Position numbers and translations under genes: made by a program. The notes under the pieces are model-generated. The model was not told the origin of the DNA. It did not search any database and saw only the letters and a list, made by a program, of their open reading frames with translations. Positions 1 through 7,899 of a stretch of 9,842 nucleotides of DNA are shown in pieces. Numbering within the stretch: the stretch's first letter is position 1; every line of letters starts with the position of its first letter. The stretch is taken from NCBI GenBank assembly GCA_011526395.1, contig WTHW01000011.1, positions 1 through 9,842 on the forward strand, written 5' to 3'. This stretch comes from Alphaproteobacteria bacterium (GTDB lineage: Bacteria; Pseudomonadota; Alphaproteobacteria; Puniceispirillales; Puniceispirillaceae).

Positions 1-401
1 TAGCACAAATGGTCAGGGACGAATTACCTCTTATCTTTGGCCTTGTGAGCTGTGATCTTGTCTTGTTGGATCATCACATGACATCAGAGGCAAAATCTCT
101 TGGCTTTACATGCCTATCAAGCAACGAGATTCAGAGCATTATGAAAGATGATGTGGTCTATATGGGCGCTGTGCCTGATATCTTGCAAGATGTTGTATCA
201 TCCTCAACAAAAAGTATGGCTGTGATCCGCTTGCCTGATCAATTACCAGCGCCTATCTCTTCTTGCTGTCTGATAATTGGGGGCAAGAAAAATGACAGCT
301 TCAGCCTTGATAAGGGGCAATCTATTTTATTTCATCTCTCTGAGATGATTGGCGTCAGCTTGCTGAGGATTCTTGATTCATCACACAAGCACAATCAATA
401 A
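1..401 (+). CDS. DUF484 family protein, C-terminal part (5' end outside window)
   Basis: The reading frame is open to the left edge (codons gca caa precede the first ATG at 9), so the gene most likely begins outside the window and about 132 C-terminal residues are visible. The tail has the DUF484 pattern: a strand-rich GAF-like core, then a 'G-x-F-x-x-x-x-G-Q-x-x-L-x-x-L-x-x-x-x-x-x-x-L-L-R' ending, seen here as NDSFSLDKGQSILFHLSEMI followed by LLRIL. DUF484 proteins are usually a little over 200 residues, so roughly the first 100 would be missing. Their biochemical role is not established. They commonly sit directly upstream of xerC in proteobacteria, as here (6 bases between stop and xerC start), which supports the call and suggests co-transcription. 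The core sequence is fairly divergent, so the family assignment rests on tail pattern plus context. An internal start at 9 is possible but would leave a truncated domain. Confidence 0.7.
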   Translation, partial: AQMVRDELPLIFGLVSCDLVLLDHHMTSEAKSLGFTCLSSNEIQSIMKDDVVYMGAVPDILQDVVSSSTKSMAVIRLPDQLPAPISSCCLIIGGKKNDSFSLDKGQSILFHLSEMIGVSLLRILDSSHKHNQ

Positions 402-407
402 AAGATC

Positions 408-1304
408 ATGACACGCTCTTGGGAACATGATTGGTTAACATGGCTTGAAAGTGAGAGGCGATATCCTGAGGCAACCTTATCTGCCTATCAACGTGACTTT
501 CATGATTATCTGGCCTTTATAAAGCAAGAAAAAGCCTCCATCTCACCACCAAAGCGCGCCTTATTTCGACGTTATCTTGCCGATCTTCAAAAACGAGGCC
601 TTGCGCGCACAACCATTGCCAGACGTGTCTCTACATTGCGCTCATATTATCGTTACGGGTTGCGCCATCATCAGATTGACATGCCTGATTTCAGCTGGAT
701 GAAGGCGCCCAAAGTGCCAGCTCCTCTGCCAAAAGCCATTAATGAGACACAGACCCAAGCCATGCTGACAAGCCTCGCGGGGCGCCGAGGCCCTGCCTGG
801 CAAAATCAGCGTGATTACGCCATTTTATTACTATTATATGGCGCTGGATTGAGAATTTCTGAAGCCTTAAGCTTAACAACCAAGGATGTGCCTCTTGGTG
901 ATTGGTTAAGGATTAAAGGCAAAGGTGGCAAGATCAGAGACGTGCCCTTATTGCCAATGATTGCCACAGCTGTTCACAGCTATCTTGAACAATGCCCTTT
1001 GCCTATGACAGCACAGAGTGATCAGGCCTTATTTCTGTCTAGCCGAGGCAATCCATTAGGCCCTCGCGCAGTGCAAAGATGTGTCGAACAATTAAGAGAT
1101 GCGGCACATCTACCTGCGCATACGACACCTCATGCCTTGCGTCATGCCTTTGCCACATCTTTATTATCAGGTGGTGGTGATTTGCGGGCCATTCAACAAT
1201 TGCTGGGACATGCCAGCCTTTCAACAACCCAACGCTATACGCATATTGATAAACAGAGGCTTAAGGATGTGCATCAACAAACACATCCTCGCGCCAAGAC
1301 ATAA
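408..1304 (+). CDS. xerC: Tyrosine recombinase XerC
   Basis: Site-specific recombinase that, with XerD, resolves chromosome dimers at dif during division. The protein is 298 residues, the same length as E. coli XerC and XerD. Residues about 1-90 form the SAM-like N-terminal core-binding domain (SxxTxxAYxRD-type motif near 24-30) and about 110-290 the catalytic domain. All catalytic residues are visible: R149 in GAGLRISEAL, K172 in GKGGK, H242 and R245 in HALRHAFAT, H268 in LLGHASLSTTQ and the nucleophile Y277 in QRYTHID. The H-to-Y spacing of nine matches XerD. The tail HQQTHPRAKT is typical of Xer proteins. XerC rather than XerD is inferred from the upstream DUF484 gene. No Shine-Dalgarno sequence precedes the ATG (cataaaagatc-like context only), so translation may be coupled to the upstream gene, 6 bases away. 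It converges on lpdA. Confidence 0.95.
   Translation: MTRSWEHDWLTWLESERRYPEATLSAYQRDFHDYLAFIKQEKASISPPKRALFRRYLADLQKRGLARTTIARRVSTLRSYYRYGLRHHQIDMPDFSWMKAPKVPAPLPKAINETQTQAMLTSLAGRRGPAWQNQRDYAILLLLYGAGLRISEALSLTTKDVPLGDWLRIKGKGGKIRDVPLLPMIATAVHSYLEQCPLPMTAQSDQALFLSSRGNPLGPRAVQRCVEQLRDAAHLPAHTTPHALRHAFATSLLSGGGDLRAIQQLLGHASLSTTQRYTHIDKQRLKDVHQQTHPRAKT
1264..1289. repeat. Inverted repeat (8-bp stem, 10-nt loop) at the xerC/lpdA convergent end
   Basis: AGGATGTG (1264-1271) and CACATCCT (1282-1289) are perfect reverse complements separated by 10 bases. The repeat lies within the last codons of xerC (the KDVHQQTHP segment) and begins 17 bases beyond the lpdA stop on the minus strand. No run of T follows on either strand, so it is not a canonical intrinsic terminator. 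It could act as an mRNA end-stabilising hairpin for lpdA, or be a by-product of the conserved protein sequence. Confidence 0.4.
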
Positions 1305-1306
1305 GT

Positions 1307-2710
1307 TTAAATATGTATCGCTCTCTTATCCACAGCGAGCGCTGCTTCTTTGACAGCTTCATTCATGGTTGGGTGACCATGACATGTGCGCGCAATATCC
1401 TCTGAGGAGGCGCCAAAGGCCATCGCTGTGGCACATTCATGAATCAAAGTGCCTGCCTCATGACCGATAATATGGACACCAAGAACCCTATCTGTCTTGG
1501 CACATGCCAACATTTTAACAAAACCATCTGTATGGCCTGTTGCTTTTGCACGGCTATTGGCTAAAAACGGAAAGCTACCTTTATTATAGGCAATACCCGA
1601 ATCTTTTAACGCTTCTTCTGTCATACCAAGCGTGGCCACTTCAGGGCTTGTATAGACAATGCCAGGGACGTGATCATAATCAACATGACCAGCCATGCCT
1701 GCCATAATTTCCACACATGCCACGCCATCTTCTTCAGCCTTATGGGCTAACATTGGCCCTTCAATGACGTCCCCAATAGCATAAATGCCTTCAATATTGG
1801 TTTCGAAATCTTCATCAACGATAATCTGACCACGTGCAGTTAAAGAGATGCCAAGCTTATCAAGGCCAAGCTGTTCAGTGGCCGCTTTACGCCCGACAGA
1901 TACGAGCGCGATATCACAAGATATATCGCGTTCATTACTGCCATCTGCATCTGTCACTGTTAAGGTCACACCTTTGGCTGTTGCTTTGGCTGATGTCACC
2001 GCTGTCGACATGGTGAATGTTAAGCCCTGCTTTGTCATCAATGATTTAAACTTTGTGGCCACTTCATTATCCATGCCTGGCAAAATACGAGGCAGATATT
2101 CAATGACTTCGACCTCTGCGCCAAGACGAGACCACACACAACCCATTTCAAGACCAATATAGCCTGCGCCAATCACCACCAATTTTTTCGGCACTTCTGT
2201 AAGAGCCAATGCGCCTGTAGAAGAGACGATTTTCTTTTCATCAATATCCACATTTGGCAGGCTGGTTGGCACAGAACCAGAGGCAATTAATATTTTGCTT
2301 GCCTGATACACACCCTTATCAGGCCCATCAGTCAATGTGACCTCACCTGGCTTGGTGATCATGGCTGTGCCTGTTAGTCTTGTGACTTTATTTTTGGCAA
2401 ACAGCATATCAATGCCACCTGTGAGGCCTTTGACGATCTTATCTTTGGACGCCATCATCGCTTTTAAGTCTAACTTCACCTTGCCAAAGGAAATGCCTAG
2501 ATCATCAAGCTTGCCATTGGCAGCATCTGCGTATTTTTCTGAGCTATTTAACAAAGCCTTTGATGGGATACATCCTACATTCAAACAGGTGCCGCCTAAT
2601 GTTGTCCGTTTATCAACACAAGCTACTTTCATGCCTAATTGCGCAGCTCTGATAGCGGAAACATAGCCTCCTGGGCCAGCGCCAATGACAATTAAATCAA
2701 AGTCAGACAT
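1307..2710 (-). CDS. lpdA: Dihydrolipoyl dehydrogenase (E3 of 2-oxoglutarate dehydrogenase)
   Basis: FAD-dependent flavoprotein that reoxidises the dihydrolipoyl group of the E2 subunit and passes electrons to NAD+. At 467 residues it is of normal length. The order of motifs is complete: FAD-binding GAGPGG at 10-15; redox-active disulfide C42/C47 in GGTCLNVGCIPSK; NAD-binding GAGYIG at 181-186; second FAD motif AIGDV at 311-315; and the catalytic pair H446/E451 in HGHPTMNE within the dimerisation domain. The start is supported by AGGAG at 2721-2725, ten bases upstream and inside the last codons of sucB. It lies 5 bases after sucB and ends the operon, so this copy is probably dedicated to the 2-oxoglutarate complex, though it could also serve pyruvate dehydrogenase or the glycine cleavage system. 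Its stop is 2 bases from that of the convergent xerC. Confidence 0.97.
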   Translation of the reverse strand: MSDFDLIVIGAGPGGYVSAIRAAQLGMKVACVDKRTTLGGTCLNVGCIPSKALLNSSEKYADAANGKLDDLGISFGKVKLDLKAMMASKDKIVKGLTGGIDMLFAKNKVTRLTGTAMITKPGEVTLTDGPDKGVYQASKILIASGSVPTSLPNVDIDEKKIVSSTGALALTEVPKKLVVIGAGYIGLEMGCVWSRLGAEVEVIEYLPRILPGMDNEVATKFKSLMTKQGLTFTMSTAVTSAKATAKGVTLTVTDADGSNERDISCDIALVSVGRKAATEQLGLDKLGISLTARGQIIVDEDFETNIEGIYAIGDVIEGPMLAHKAEEDGVACVEIMAGMAGHVDYDHVPGIVYTSPEVATLGMTEEALKDSGIAYNKGSFPFLANSRAKATGHTDGFVKMLACAKTDRVLGVHIIGHEAGTLIHECATAMAFGASSEDIARTCHGHPTMNEAVKEAALAVDKRAIHI

Positions 2711-2715
2711 AAGAT

Positions 2716-3975
2716 TTACACTCCTAGCAATAAGCGACGTGGATCTTCGATTGATTCTTTAATGCGAACCAAGAATGATACGGCTTCTCTGCCGTCAATG
2801 ATACGGTGATCATATGACAGAGCTAAATACATCATAGGGCGAATCTCGACCTTATCACCTATCGCGACAGGACGCTTTTGGATCTTATGCATGCCTAAAA
2901 TCGCAGATTGAGGCGGGTTGATGATTGGCGTTGACATCAATGAGCCGTAAACGCCGCCATTTGAAATAGTGAATGTGCCATTCATCATATCTGCTGGACC
3001 AAGCTTACCATCGCGGGCACGAAGGCCAAAATCAGCAATGGTCTTTTCAATATCTGACAAGCTCATATCTTGCGCATCTTTCAGCACAGGCACCACAAGA
3101 CCTTGAGGTGTGCCGACGGCCACACCGATATTATAAAAATTCTTATAGACGATGTCATCACCATGAATTTCAGCATTCACCGCTGGATATTCACCAAGTG
3201 CGGTAATGGCAGCTTTGACAAACATGCCCATGAAGCCCAAACGCGCACCGTGATTCTTTTCAAAATCTTCTTTATATTCTGAACGCAATTTCATCAGCTC
3301 TGTCATGTCAACCTCATTAAAGGTTGTCAGCATGGCCGCTGTATTCTGAGCTTCTTTCAGACGCTGGGCAATCATGCGGCGCAGACGTGACATCGGCACA
3401 CGTTCTTCACGCGCATCATCTTTACGAGGGGCCAATGCAGGCGCGGCTGGGGCAGATGTCGCTTTGCCAATACCTTTGGCAATCGCATCTTGCACATCGC
3501 CTTTGGTCAAGCGGCCATCTTTGCCTGTTGCCGGAATGGCCGCAGGATTTAGATTATTTTCTTCAACAAGACGCTTCACAGCTGGTGATAAAGGATGAGC
3601 GCTCGCTGCCATCTTTGGCGCTGGCGCGGCCGGTGCTGTCGTAGTTGGTGCTGGCGTAGCCGGTGCCGGCGTTGCCGCGGCAGGTGCAGCTGACGGCGTC
3701 TCAGTTTCTGCTGGCGCAGCAGATGCAGCAGGTGCTGCCCCTTCTTCCATCATTGCCAAAATGGCGCCGACTTCAACAGTTGTCCCTTCCGCCGCGACAA
3801 TATCAGTCAGCGTGCCATTGACAGGTGCTGGCACTTCCAAAGTCACCTTATCTGTTTCAAGCTCAACCACAGGCTCATCGGCAGCCACCGCATCTCCCGC
3901 TTTTTTTATCCAACGCGCGATCGTTGCTTCTACAACTGATTCACCTAACACTGGGACTGTGATTTCAATCGCCAT
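2716..3975 (-). CDS. sucB: Dihydrolipoyllysine-residue succinyltransferase (E2 of 2-oxoglutarate dehydrogenase)
   Basis: Core subunit that carries the succinyl group on a swinging lipoyl arm and transfers it to CoA. At 419 residues it has one lipoyl domain (about 1-77, lipoylated K43 in ELETDKVTLEV), an Ala/Pro/Thr-rich flexible linker (about 79-122), a peripheral-subunit-binding domain (about 127-166, HPLSPAVKRLV to GRLTKGDV), a short second linker (about 168-186) and the acyltransferase catalytic domain (about 190-419) with H390 and D394 in YDHRIIDGRE. A single lipoyl domain and the SYDHRIIDG signature fit E2o rather than the pyruvate complex E2, and the position after sucA agrees. A strong Shine-Dalgarno sequence supports the start. 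The linker region is visibly richer in G+C than the rest of the gene because of its Ala/Pro codons, not because of transfer. The 65-base gap to sucA holds no clear terminator. Confidence 0.97.
   Translation of the reverse strand: MAIEITVPVLGESVVEATIARWIKKAGDAVAADEPVVELETDKVTLEVPAPVNGTLTDIVAAEGTTVEVGAILAMMEEGAAPAASAAPAETETPSAAPAAATPAPATPAPTTTAPAAPAPKMAASAHPLSPAVKRLVEENNLNPAAIPATGKDGRLTKGDVQDAIAKGIGKATSAPAAPALAPRKDDAREERVPMSRLRRMIAQRLKEAQNTAAMLTTFNEVDMTELMKLRSEYKEDFEKNHGARLGFMGMFVKAAITALGEYPAVNAEIHGDDIVYKNFYNIGVAVGTPQGLVVPVLKDAQDMSLSDIEKTIADFGLRARDGKLGPADMMNGTFTISNGGVYGSLMSTPIINPPQSAILGMHKIQKRPVAIGDKVEIRPMMYLALSYDHRIIDGREAVSFLVRIKESIEDPRRLLLGV
2721..2725 (-). promoter_or_regulatory. Ribosome binding site of lpdA inside sucB
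   Basis: AGGAG on the minus strand, 10 bases before the lpdA ATG, embedded in the codons for the final Leu-Leu-Gly-Val of SucB. It fixes the lpdA start and indicates translation close behind, or coupled to, sucB termination. Confidence 0.75.
3641..3670. repeat. 15-bp tandem repeat in the sucB linker
   Basis: Two adjacent 15-base units (3641-3655 and 3656-3670) match at 12 of 15 bases. They fall in the Ala/Pro-rich linker of SucB, where the protein reads ATPAP-ATPAP-TTTAP at about residues 101-115 in three five-residue steps. Such linkers vary in length through small in-frame duplications. Confidence 0.6.
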
Positions 3976-3983
3976 GACTGTTA

Positions 3984-3991
3984 TCCTTCCT
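3984..3991 (-). promoter_or_regulatory. Strong ribosome binding site of sucB
   Basis: AGGAAGGA on the minus strand, 8 bases before the sucB ATG. It is the strongest Shine-Dalgarno sequence in the window and fits the need for high E2 output. Confidence 0.8.
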
Positions 3992-4040
3992 AAGCCTACT
4001 TTTTATCAGCACCTTGTCTGCGCTATTTCATTAAGAAAAA

Positions 4041-6893
4041 TTAATATTTTTGTGTCAAAGCCTGTATGACCAAGTCATTTTGTTCTTTGGCATGACGTGA
4101 CCCTGAACCTGTGGCAGGAGACGCGGCCGCAGATCTGCCTGCATAGTCAGGGCGTGTTTTTGCCATCTTTGCCAAGGTCATCGCCTCTTCAATATCATCA
4201 CGCACAAAATGCCATGCGCCCATATTTTGCGGCTCTTCTTGGCACCAAATCACTTCTGCTTTTGGCGTTTGCTTCAAAATATCGACCATTGTTTCTGTCG
4301 CAAAAGGATAAAGCTGTTCAACACGAACAAGCTTCACATGATGGTGACCTTCTTCACGACGCTTGGCTTCAAGATCATAATAAACCTTGCCAGAACAAAG
4401 AACGACTCTTGTGACATTGTTATTTTTAATCTGTGCATCATGTTCATCTAAGATACGATGGAAGGATGTGCCTGGGCCCATTTCTTCCAAAGATGAGACA
4501 CATGATTTATGACGTAACAATGATTTTGGCGTCATGATCACAAGCGGTTTGCGGACATCACGATTTAACTGGCGGCGCAGAACATGGAAATAATTTGCTG
4601 GGGTTGAGCAATTGACAACCTGCATATTATCTTCTGCACATAGCTGTAAATACCGTTCAAGACGTGCTGATGAATGTTCTGGTCCCTGGCCTTCATATCC
4701 ATGAGGCAGTAACAAGACAAGGCCGTTCATTCGAAGCCATTTGGCTTCGCCAGAAGAGATAAATTGATCGACGACCACCTGCGCACCATTGGCAAAATCA
4801 CCAAATTGAGCTTCCCACATCACAAGCGCATTTGGTTCTGCTTGCGCAAATCCATATTCAAAACCCATGACAGATGCTTCAGATAGAGGTGAATCAATCA
4901 CTTCAAATGTGCCTTGGTCCTCTGACAAATTCATCAAAGGGGTGTAGCGTGTCTCAGCGTTTTGATCCACAAACACAGCATGACGCTGACTAAATGTGCC
5001 ACGACAAGAATCTTGTCCTGACAAGCGCACCGGATTTCCTTCAAGAAGCAATGAGCCAAAGGCCAAATGTTCAGCTGTTGACCAATCAATGCCTTCGCCA
5101 GATGTCAGTGCTTTTTTACGCCCATCAATCACACGTTGTAATTTGCTGTGAATATGTAAGCCCTCAGGGACAGTTGTCATCACATCACCAACTGCGCGCA
5201 ACATATCAAGAGAAACAGCGGTTTCACCGCGCCTTGGCCCTGTAGTTGCACTCTTAATCCCTGTCCATTGGCCTTCAAGCCAATCAGCTTTATTCGGCTT
5301 ATAAGTTGCCCCAATTTCAAATTCTTCATTGAGGTGGGCATTATGTTCATCAATGATCGCTTGCGCTTCATCTTGCGTTAAGATGGCTTCACGAATCAGC
5401 TGATCACCATAGATTTCTCTGGTTGACCGTTGTGCAGCGATTTTTTTATACATTTGCGGCTGTGTAAATGCAGGCTCATCACCTTCATTATGACCAAAGC
5501 GGCGATAACAGAAAATATCCAGTACCACATCCACACCAAATGTTTGACGGAACTCAGTGGCAATACGTGCGGCATGCACCACCGCTTCAGCATCATCACC
5601 ATTCACATGCAAAATAGGTGCCATCACCATTTTGGCTACATCTGTAGGATAAGGAGAGGAGCGTGAATAATGGGGGCTTGTTGTAAAGCCAATTTGATTA
5701 TTCACAATAATATGTATGGTGCCCCCTGTGCGATAGCCACGCAGCGCAGAAAACGCGAAGGTCTCAGCGACCACACCTTGACCAGCAAAAGCCGCATCAC
5801 CATGAAGCAACACGCCTAATACTTGACGTCTATCCATATCATTTTGCTGTTCTTGCTTGGCTCTGACACGGCCAATGACAACAGGGTCGACAATCTCTAG
5901 ATGAGAAGGATTTGGCGCAAGAGACAAATGAATCTCATTATCATCAAACTGCCTATCTGAAGAGGCGCCCATATGATATTTCACATCACCTGAGCCGCCA
6001 GCTTCTTCTGGGTTTGCTTGATTGCCAAGAAATTCAGAGGTGATTGCGCGAAACGGCTTGCTCATCACATTGTTTAAGACATTCAAGCGCCCGCGATGCG
6101 CCATGCCAATCACAACCTCTTTGAGGCCCATCTGGCCGCCTCTTTTGAGGATTTGTTCCAAAGCAGGAATGATAGCCTCACCGCCATCTAGACCAAAACG
6201 CTTTGTCCCAATGTATTTTTTATGCAGGAATTGCTCAAAATTTTCAGCATGAACAAGCTTTTCAAAAATAGCGACTTTACCTCTTTTGGTAAATTCTGTG
6301 CGATTGTGAATGGCTTCTATACGTTCTTGGATCCAGGCTTTCTGCGCTGGATCTTGAATATGCATAAATTCAACACCAATCGTACCACAATAGGTGGCTT
6401 TCAAGATGTCCAGAATTTCACTTAACGTGGCAATTTCTTGACCTAACACATAATTGATGAAAATAGGACGATCATAGTCAGCTTCGCCAAACCCATAAGT
6501 CGCTGGATCTAATTCAGGATGAATTTCTTTTTCTTGCAAAGCAAGAGGATCAAGATCTGCCAATAAATGGCCACGGATGCGATAGGCCCTGATCAGCATA
6601 ATCGCGCGCAATGAATCAAGTGTAGCTGATCTGACATCACCAGCAAGCAAATCACGATTGCCGGCAATGCCTTTGGCAACCGCCTTAATAGAGGCATCCG
6701 GGTCATGAGCACCGACCACTTGAGAAGGTGCCTTGCCCCAGCTTGGGCGTGCTTCGATATCTGATGTTAAATCACCAATCGTCGCGAAATAAGTGGCCCA
6801 TTCTGGATCAACAGAGTGAGGATTTTCTGACCATGCATTATGCATCTCAGCTATGAAGGTGGCATTTGCCCCAGATAGTAGCGTGCTATCCAT
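4041..6893 (-). CDS. sucA: 2-oxoglutarate dehydrogenase E1 component
   Basis: Thiamine-diphosphate-dependent subunit that decarboxylates 2-oxoglutarate and succinylates the E2 lipoyl group. At 950 residues it is slightly longer than E. coli SucA (933). Family landmarks appear in order: the N-terminal E2-binding motif LLSGANATFIAEMHNAW (about 5-21); VIGMAHRGRLNVL with active-site H266; GDVKYHMG (302-308); SLAPNPSHLE (324-333); the ThDP/Mg site with D366 in GDAAFAGQG and N399 in VNNQIGF; GHNEGDEPAFTQP (467-479); HGYEGQGPEHSSARLER (731-747); CQEEPQNMGAW (884-894); and the C-terminal YAGRSAAASPATG (917-929). The start is fixed: an in-frame TGA lies 27 bases upstream (6918-6920) with no start codon between. 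The ribosome binding site is weak (TTGGAA about 8 bases upstream). A 116-base gap separates it from sucD and holds a perfect palindrome. Confidence 0.98.
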   Translation of the reverse strand: MDSTLLSGANATFIAEMHNAWSENPHSVDPEWATYFATIGDLTSDIEARPSWGKAPSQVVGAHDPDASIKAVAKGIAGNRDLLAGDVRSATLDSLRAIMLIRAYRIRGHLLADLDPLALQEKEIHPELDPATYGFGEADYDRPIFINYVLGQEIATLSEILDILKATYCGTIGVEFMHIQDPAQKAWIQERIEAIHNRTEFTKRGKVAIFEKLVHAENFEQFLHKKYIGTKRFGLDGGEAIIPALEQILKRGGQMGLKEVVIGMAHRGRLNVLNNVMSKPFRAITSEFLGNQANPEEAGGSGDVKYHMGASSDRQFDDNEIHLSLAPNPSHLEIVDPVVIGRVRAKQEQQNDMDRRQVLGVLLHGDAAFAGQGVVAETFAFSALRGYRTGGTIHIIVNNQIGFTTSPHYSRSSPYPTDVAKMVMAPILHVNGDDAEAVVHAARIATEFRQTFGVDVVLDIFCYRRFGHNEGDEPAFTQPQMYKKIAAQRSTREIYGDQLIREAILTQDEAQAIIDEHNAHLNEEFEIGATYKPNKADWLEGQWTGIKSATTGPRRGETAVSLDMLRAVGDVMTTVPEGLHIHSKLQRVIDGRKKALTSGEGIDWSTAEHLAFGSLLLEGNPVRLSGQDSCRGTFSQRHAVFVDQNAETRYTPLMNLSEDQGTFEVIDSPLSEASVMGFEYGFAQAEPNALVMWEAQFGDFANGAQVVVDQFISSGEAKWLRMNGLVLLLPHGYEGQGPEHSSARLERYLQLCAEDNMQVVNCSTPANYFHVLRRQLNRDVRKPLVIMTPKSLLRHKSCVSSLEEMGPGTSFHRILDEHDAQIKNNNVTRVVLCSGKVYYDLEAKRREEGHHHVKLVRVEQLYPFATETMVDILKQTPKAEVIWCQEEPQNMGAWHFVRDDIEEAMTLAKMAKTRPDYAGRSAAASPATGSGSRHAKEQNDLVIQALTQKY

Positions 6894-6941
6894 TGTCTTG
6901 TTCCAAAATATCCTTTGTCACATTCAGTAATTCACATAAAC

Positions 6942-6955
6942 CACAGATATCTGTG
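6942..6955. promoter_or_regulatory. Perfect 14-bp palindrome in the sucD-sucA gap (possible operator)
   Basis: CACAGATATCTGTG is identical to its reverse complement. It lies 48 bases upstream of the sucA ATG in the only sizeable gap inside the suc cluster. The form, two CACAG half-sites around a central ATAT, resembles a dimeric regulator site. As RNA it would form only a 5-6 bp hairpin with no T tract, so it is not a terminator. No convincing -35/-10 pair was found next to it. The function is inference. Confidence 0.35.
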
Positions 6956-7009
6956 AGGGTAAGGTAACGCACTTTTGCCACTTCACCAAACCCTCTTGAT
7001 AATTGTTCT

Positions 7010-7894
7010 TTATGCTGAAAAATCTGCGATGGCTTTTTGAATCGCAGCCCCAAGATCAGCTGGTGATTTCGCCATCACGAAGCCTGCTTTTTGCATGGCA
7101 TCAATTTTGTCAGACGCAGCGCCTGAGCCACCTGCAACAATCGCGCCTGCATGGCCCATACGTCTGCCAGGAGGCGCTGTTTGACCTGCAATAAAGCCGG
7201 CAATTGGTTTTTTATTTGGATGCGCTGCATAATAGGCTGCGGCTTCTTCTTCAGCAGATCCACCAATTTCACCAATCATCACAATCGCTTCTGTTTGCGG
7301 ATCATCAAGGAATAATGACAAGCAATCGATGAAATTTGTACCATTGACAGGATCGCCGCCAATACCAATACATGTTGATTGACCTAGGCCTGCAGCTGTT
7401 GTTTGTGCCACAGCCTCATATGTCAAAGTGCCAGAGCGAGAGACAATGCCAATCTTGCCTGCTTTGTGAATATGACCAGGCATAATGCCAATTTTACATT
7501 CATCTGGCGTAATGATACCTGGGCAATTTGGGCCAATCAGACGGCTATTACTGCCTTCAAGGGCACGTTTAACGGCGACCATATCCATCACAGGAATGCC
7601 TTCTGTAATACAGATAATCAGCTCAATACCGGCTGTGATGGCTTCTAGAATCGAATCAGCAGCGAATGGCGGCGGCACATAAATCACAGACGCATTGGCG
7701 CCTGTTTGTTCAACAGCTTCAGCAACAGTGTTAAATACAGGCAAGCCAAGATGTGTTTGACCACCCTTACCTGGCGTTACACCGCCGACCATATTTGTGC
7801 CATACGCAATGGCTTGCTCTGAGTGGAATGTGCCTTGTGCACCTGTAAAACCCTGACAGATCAACTTGGTATCTTTATTTACGAGTACTGACAT
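7010..7894 (-). CDS. sucD: Succinate-CoA ligase [ADP/GDP-forming], alpha subunit
   Basis: With SucC it converts succinyl-CoA, phosphate and NDP to succinate, CoA and NTP. The alpha subunit binds CoA and carries the phosphorylated histidine. At 294 residues it is close to E. coli SucD (289). Visible motifs: the CoA-binding Rossmann segment ICQGFTGAQGTFH (12-24), TPGKGG (40-45), IGPNCPGII (120-128), VSRSGTLTYE (151-160), GEIGGSAEEEAA (208-219), and RRMGHAGAI with the active-site phosphohistidine H248. Identity to E. coli SucD is obvious through most of its length. The start is supported by AGGGGG at 7905-7910, ten bases upstream and inside the end of sucC. The 5-base gap to sucC implies co-translation of the two subunits in equal amounts. 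Confidence 0.98.
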   Translation of the reverse strand: MSVLVNKDTKLICQGFTGAQGTFHSEQAIAYGTNMVGGVTPGKGGQTHLGLPVFNTVAEAVEQTGANASVIYVPPPFAADSILEAITAGIELIICITEGIPVMDMVAVKRALEGSNSRLIGPNCPGIITPDECKIGIMPGHIHKAGKIGIVSRSGTLTYEAVAQTTAAGLGQSTCIGIGGDPVNGTNFIDCLSLFLDDPQTEAIVMIGEIGGSAEEEAAAYYAAHPNKKPIAGFIAGQTAPPGRRMGHAGAIVAGGSGAASDKIDAMQKAGFVMAKSPADLGAAIQKAIADFSA

Positions 7895-7899
7895 GACAA

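Noticed and set aside
3324..3644. Plus-strand open frames of 74-106 codons opposite sucB
   Set aside because: Antisense to the linker and domain-coding part of sucB; long open frames arise there from Ala/Pro codon bias and the composition is not protein-like.
3976..4040. Possible terminator or small RNA in the 65-base sucA-sucB gap
   Set aside because: The best stem is about four pairs including a wobble, with no T tract behind it. The gap appears to hold only the sucB ribosome binding site.
4036..4051. AT-rich near-symmetric stretch at the sucA stop codon (AAAAAT-TAAT-ATTTTT)
   Set aside because: Only A/T pairs, no G+C stem; it is too weak for a terminator and sits inside an operon where termination is not expected.
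6961..7005. Weak sigma-70-like pair (TTGGTG, 17 bases, TACCTT) on the minus strand before sucA
   Set aside because: Only about half of the consensus positions match in each box; this is expected often by chance, so no promoter is called.
7403..7682. Plus-strand open frames of 65-81 codons opposite sucD
   Set aside because: They lie antisense to a highly conserved gene, overlap each other in different frames, and have no ribosome binding site or recognisable protein features.
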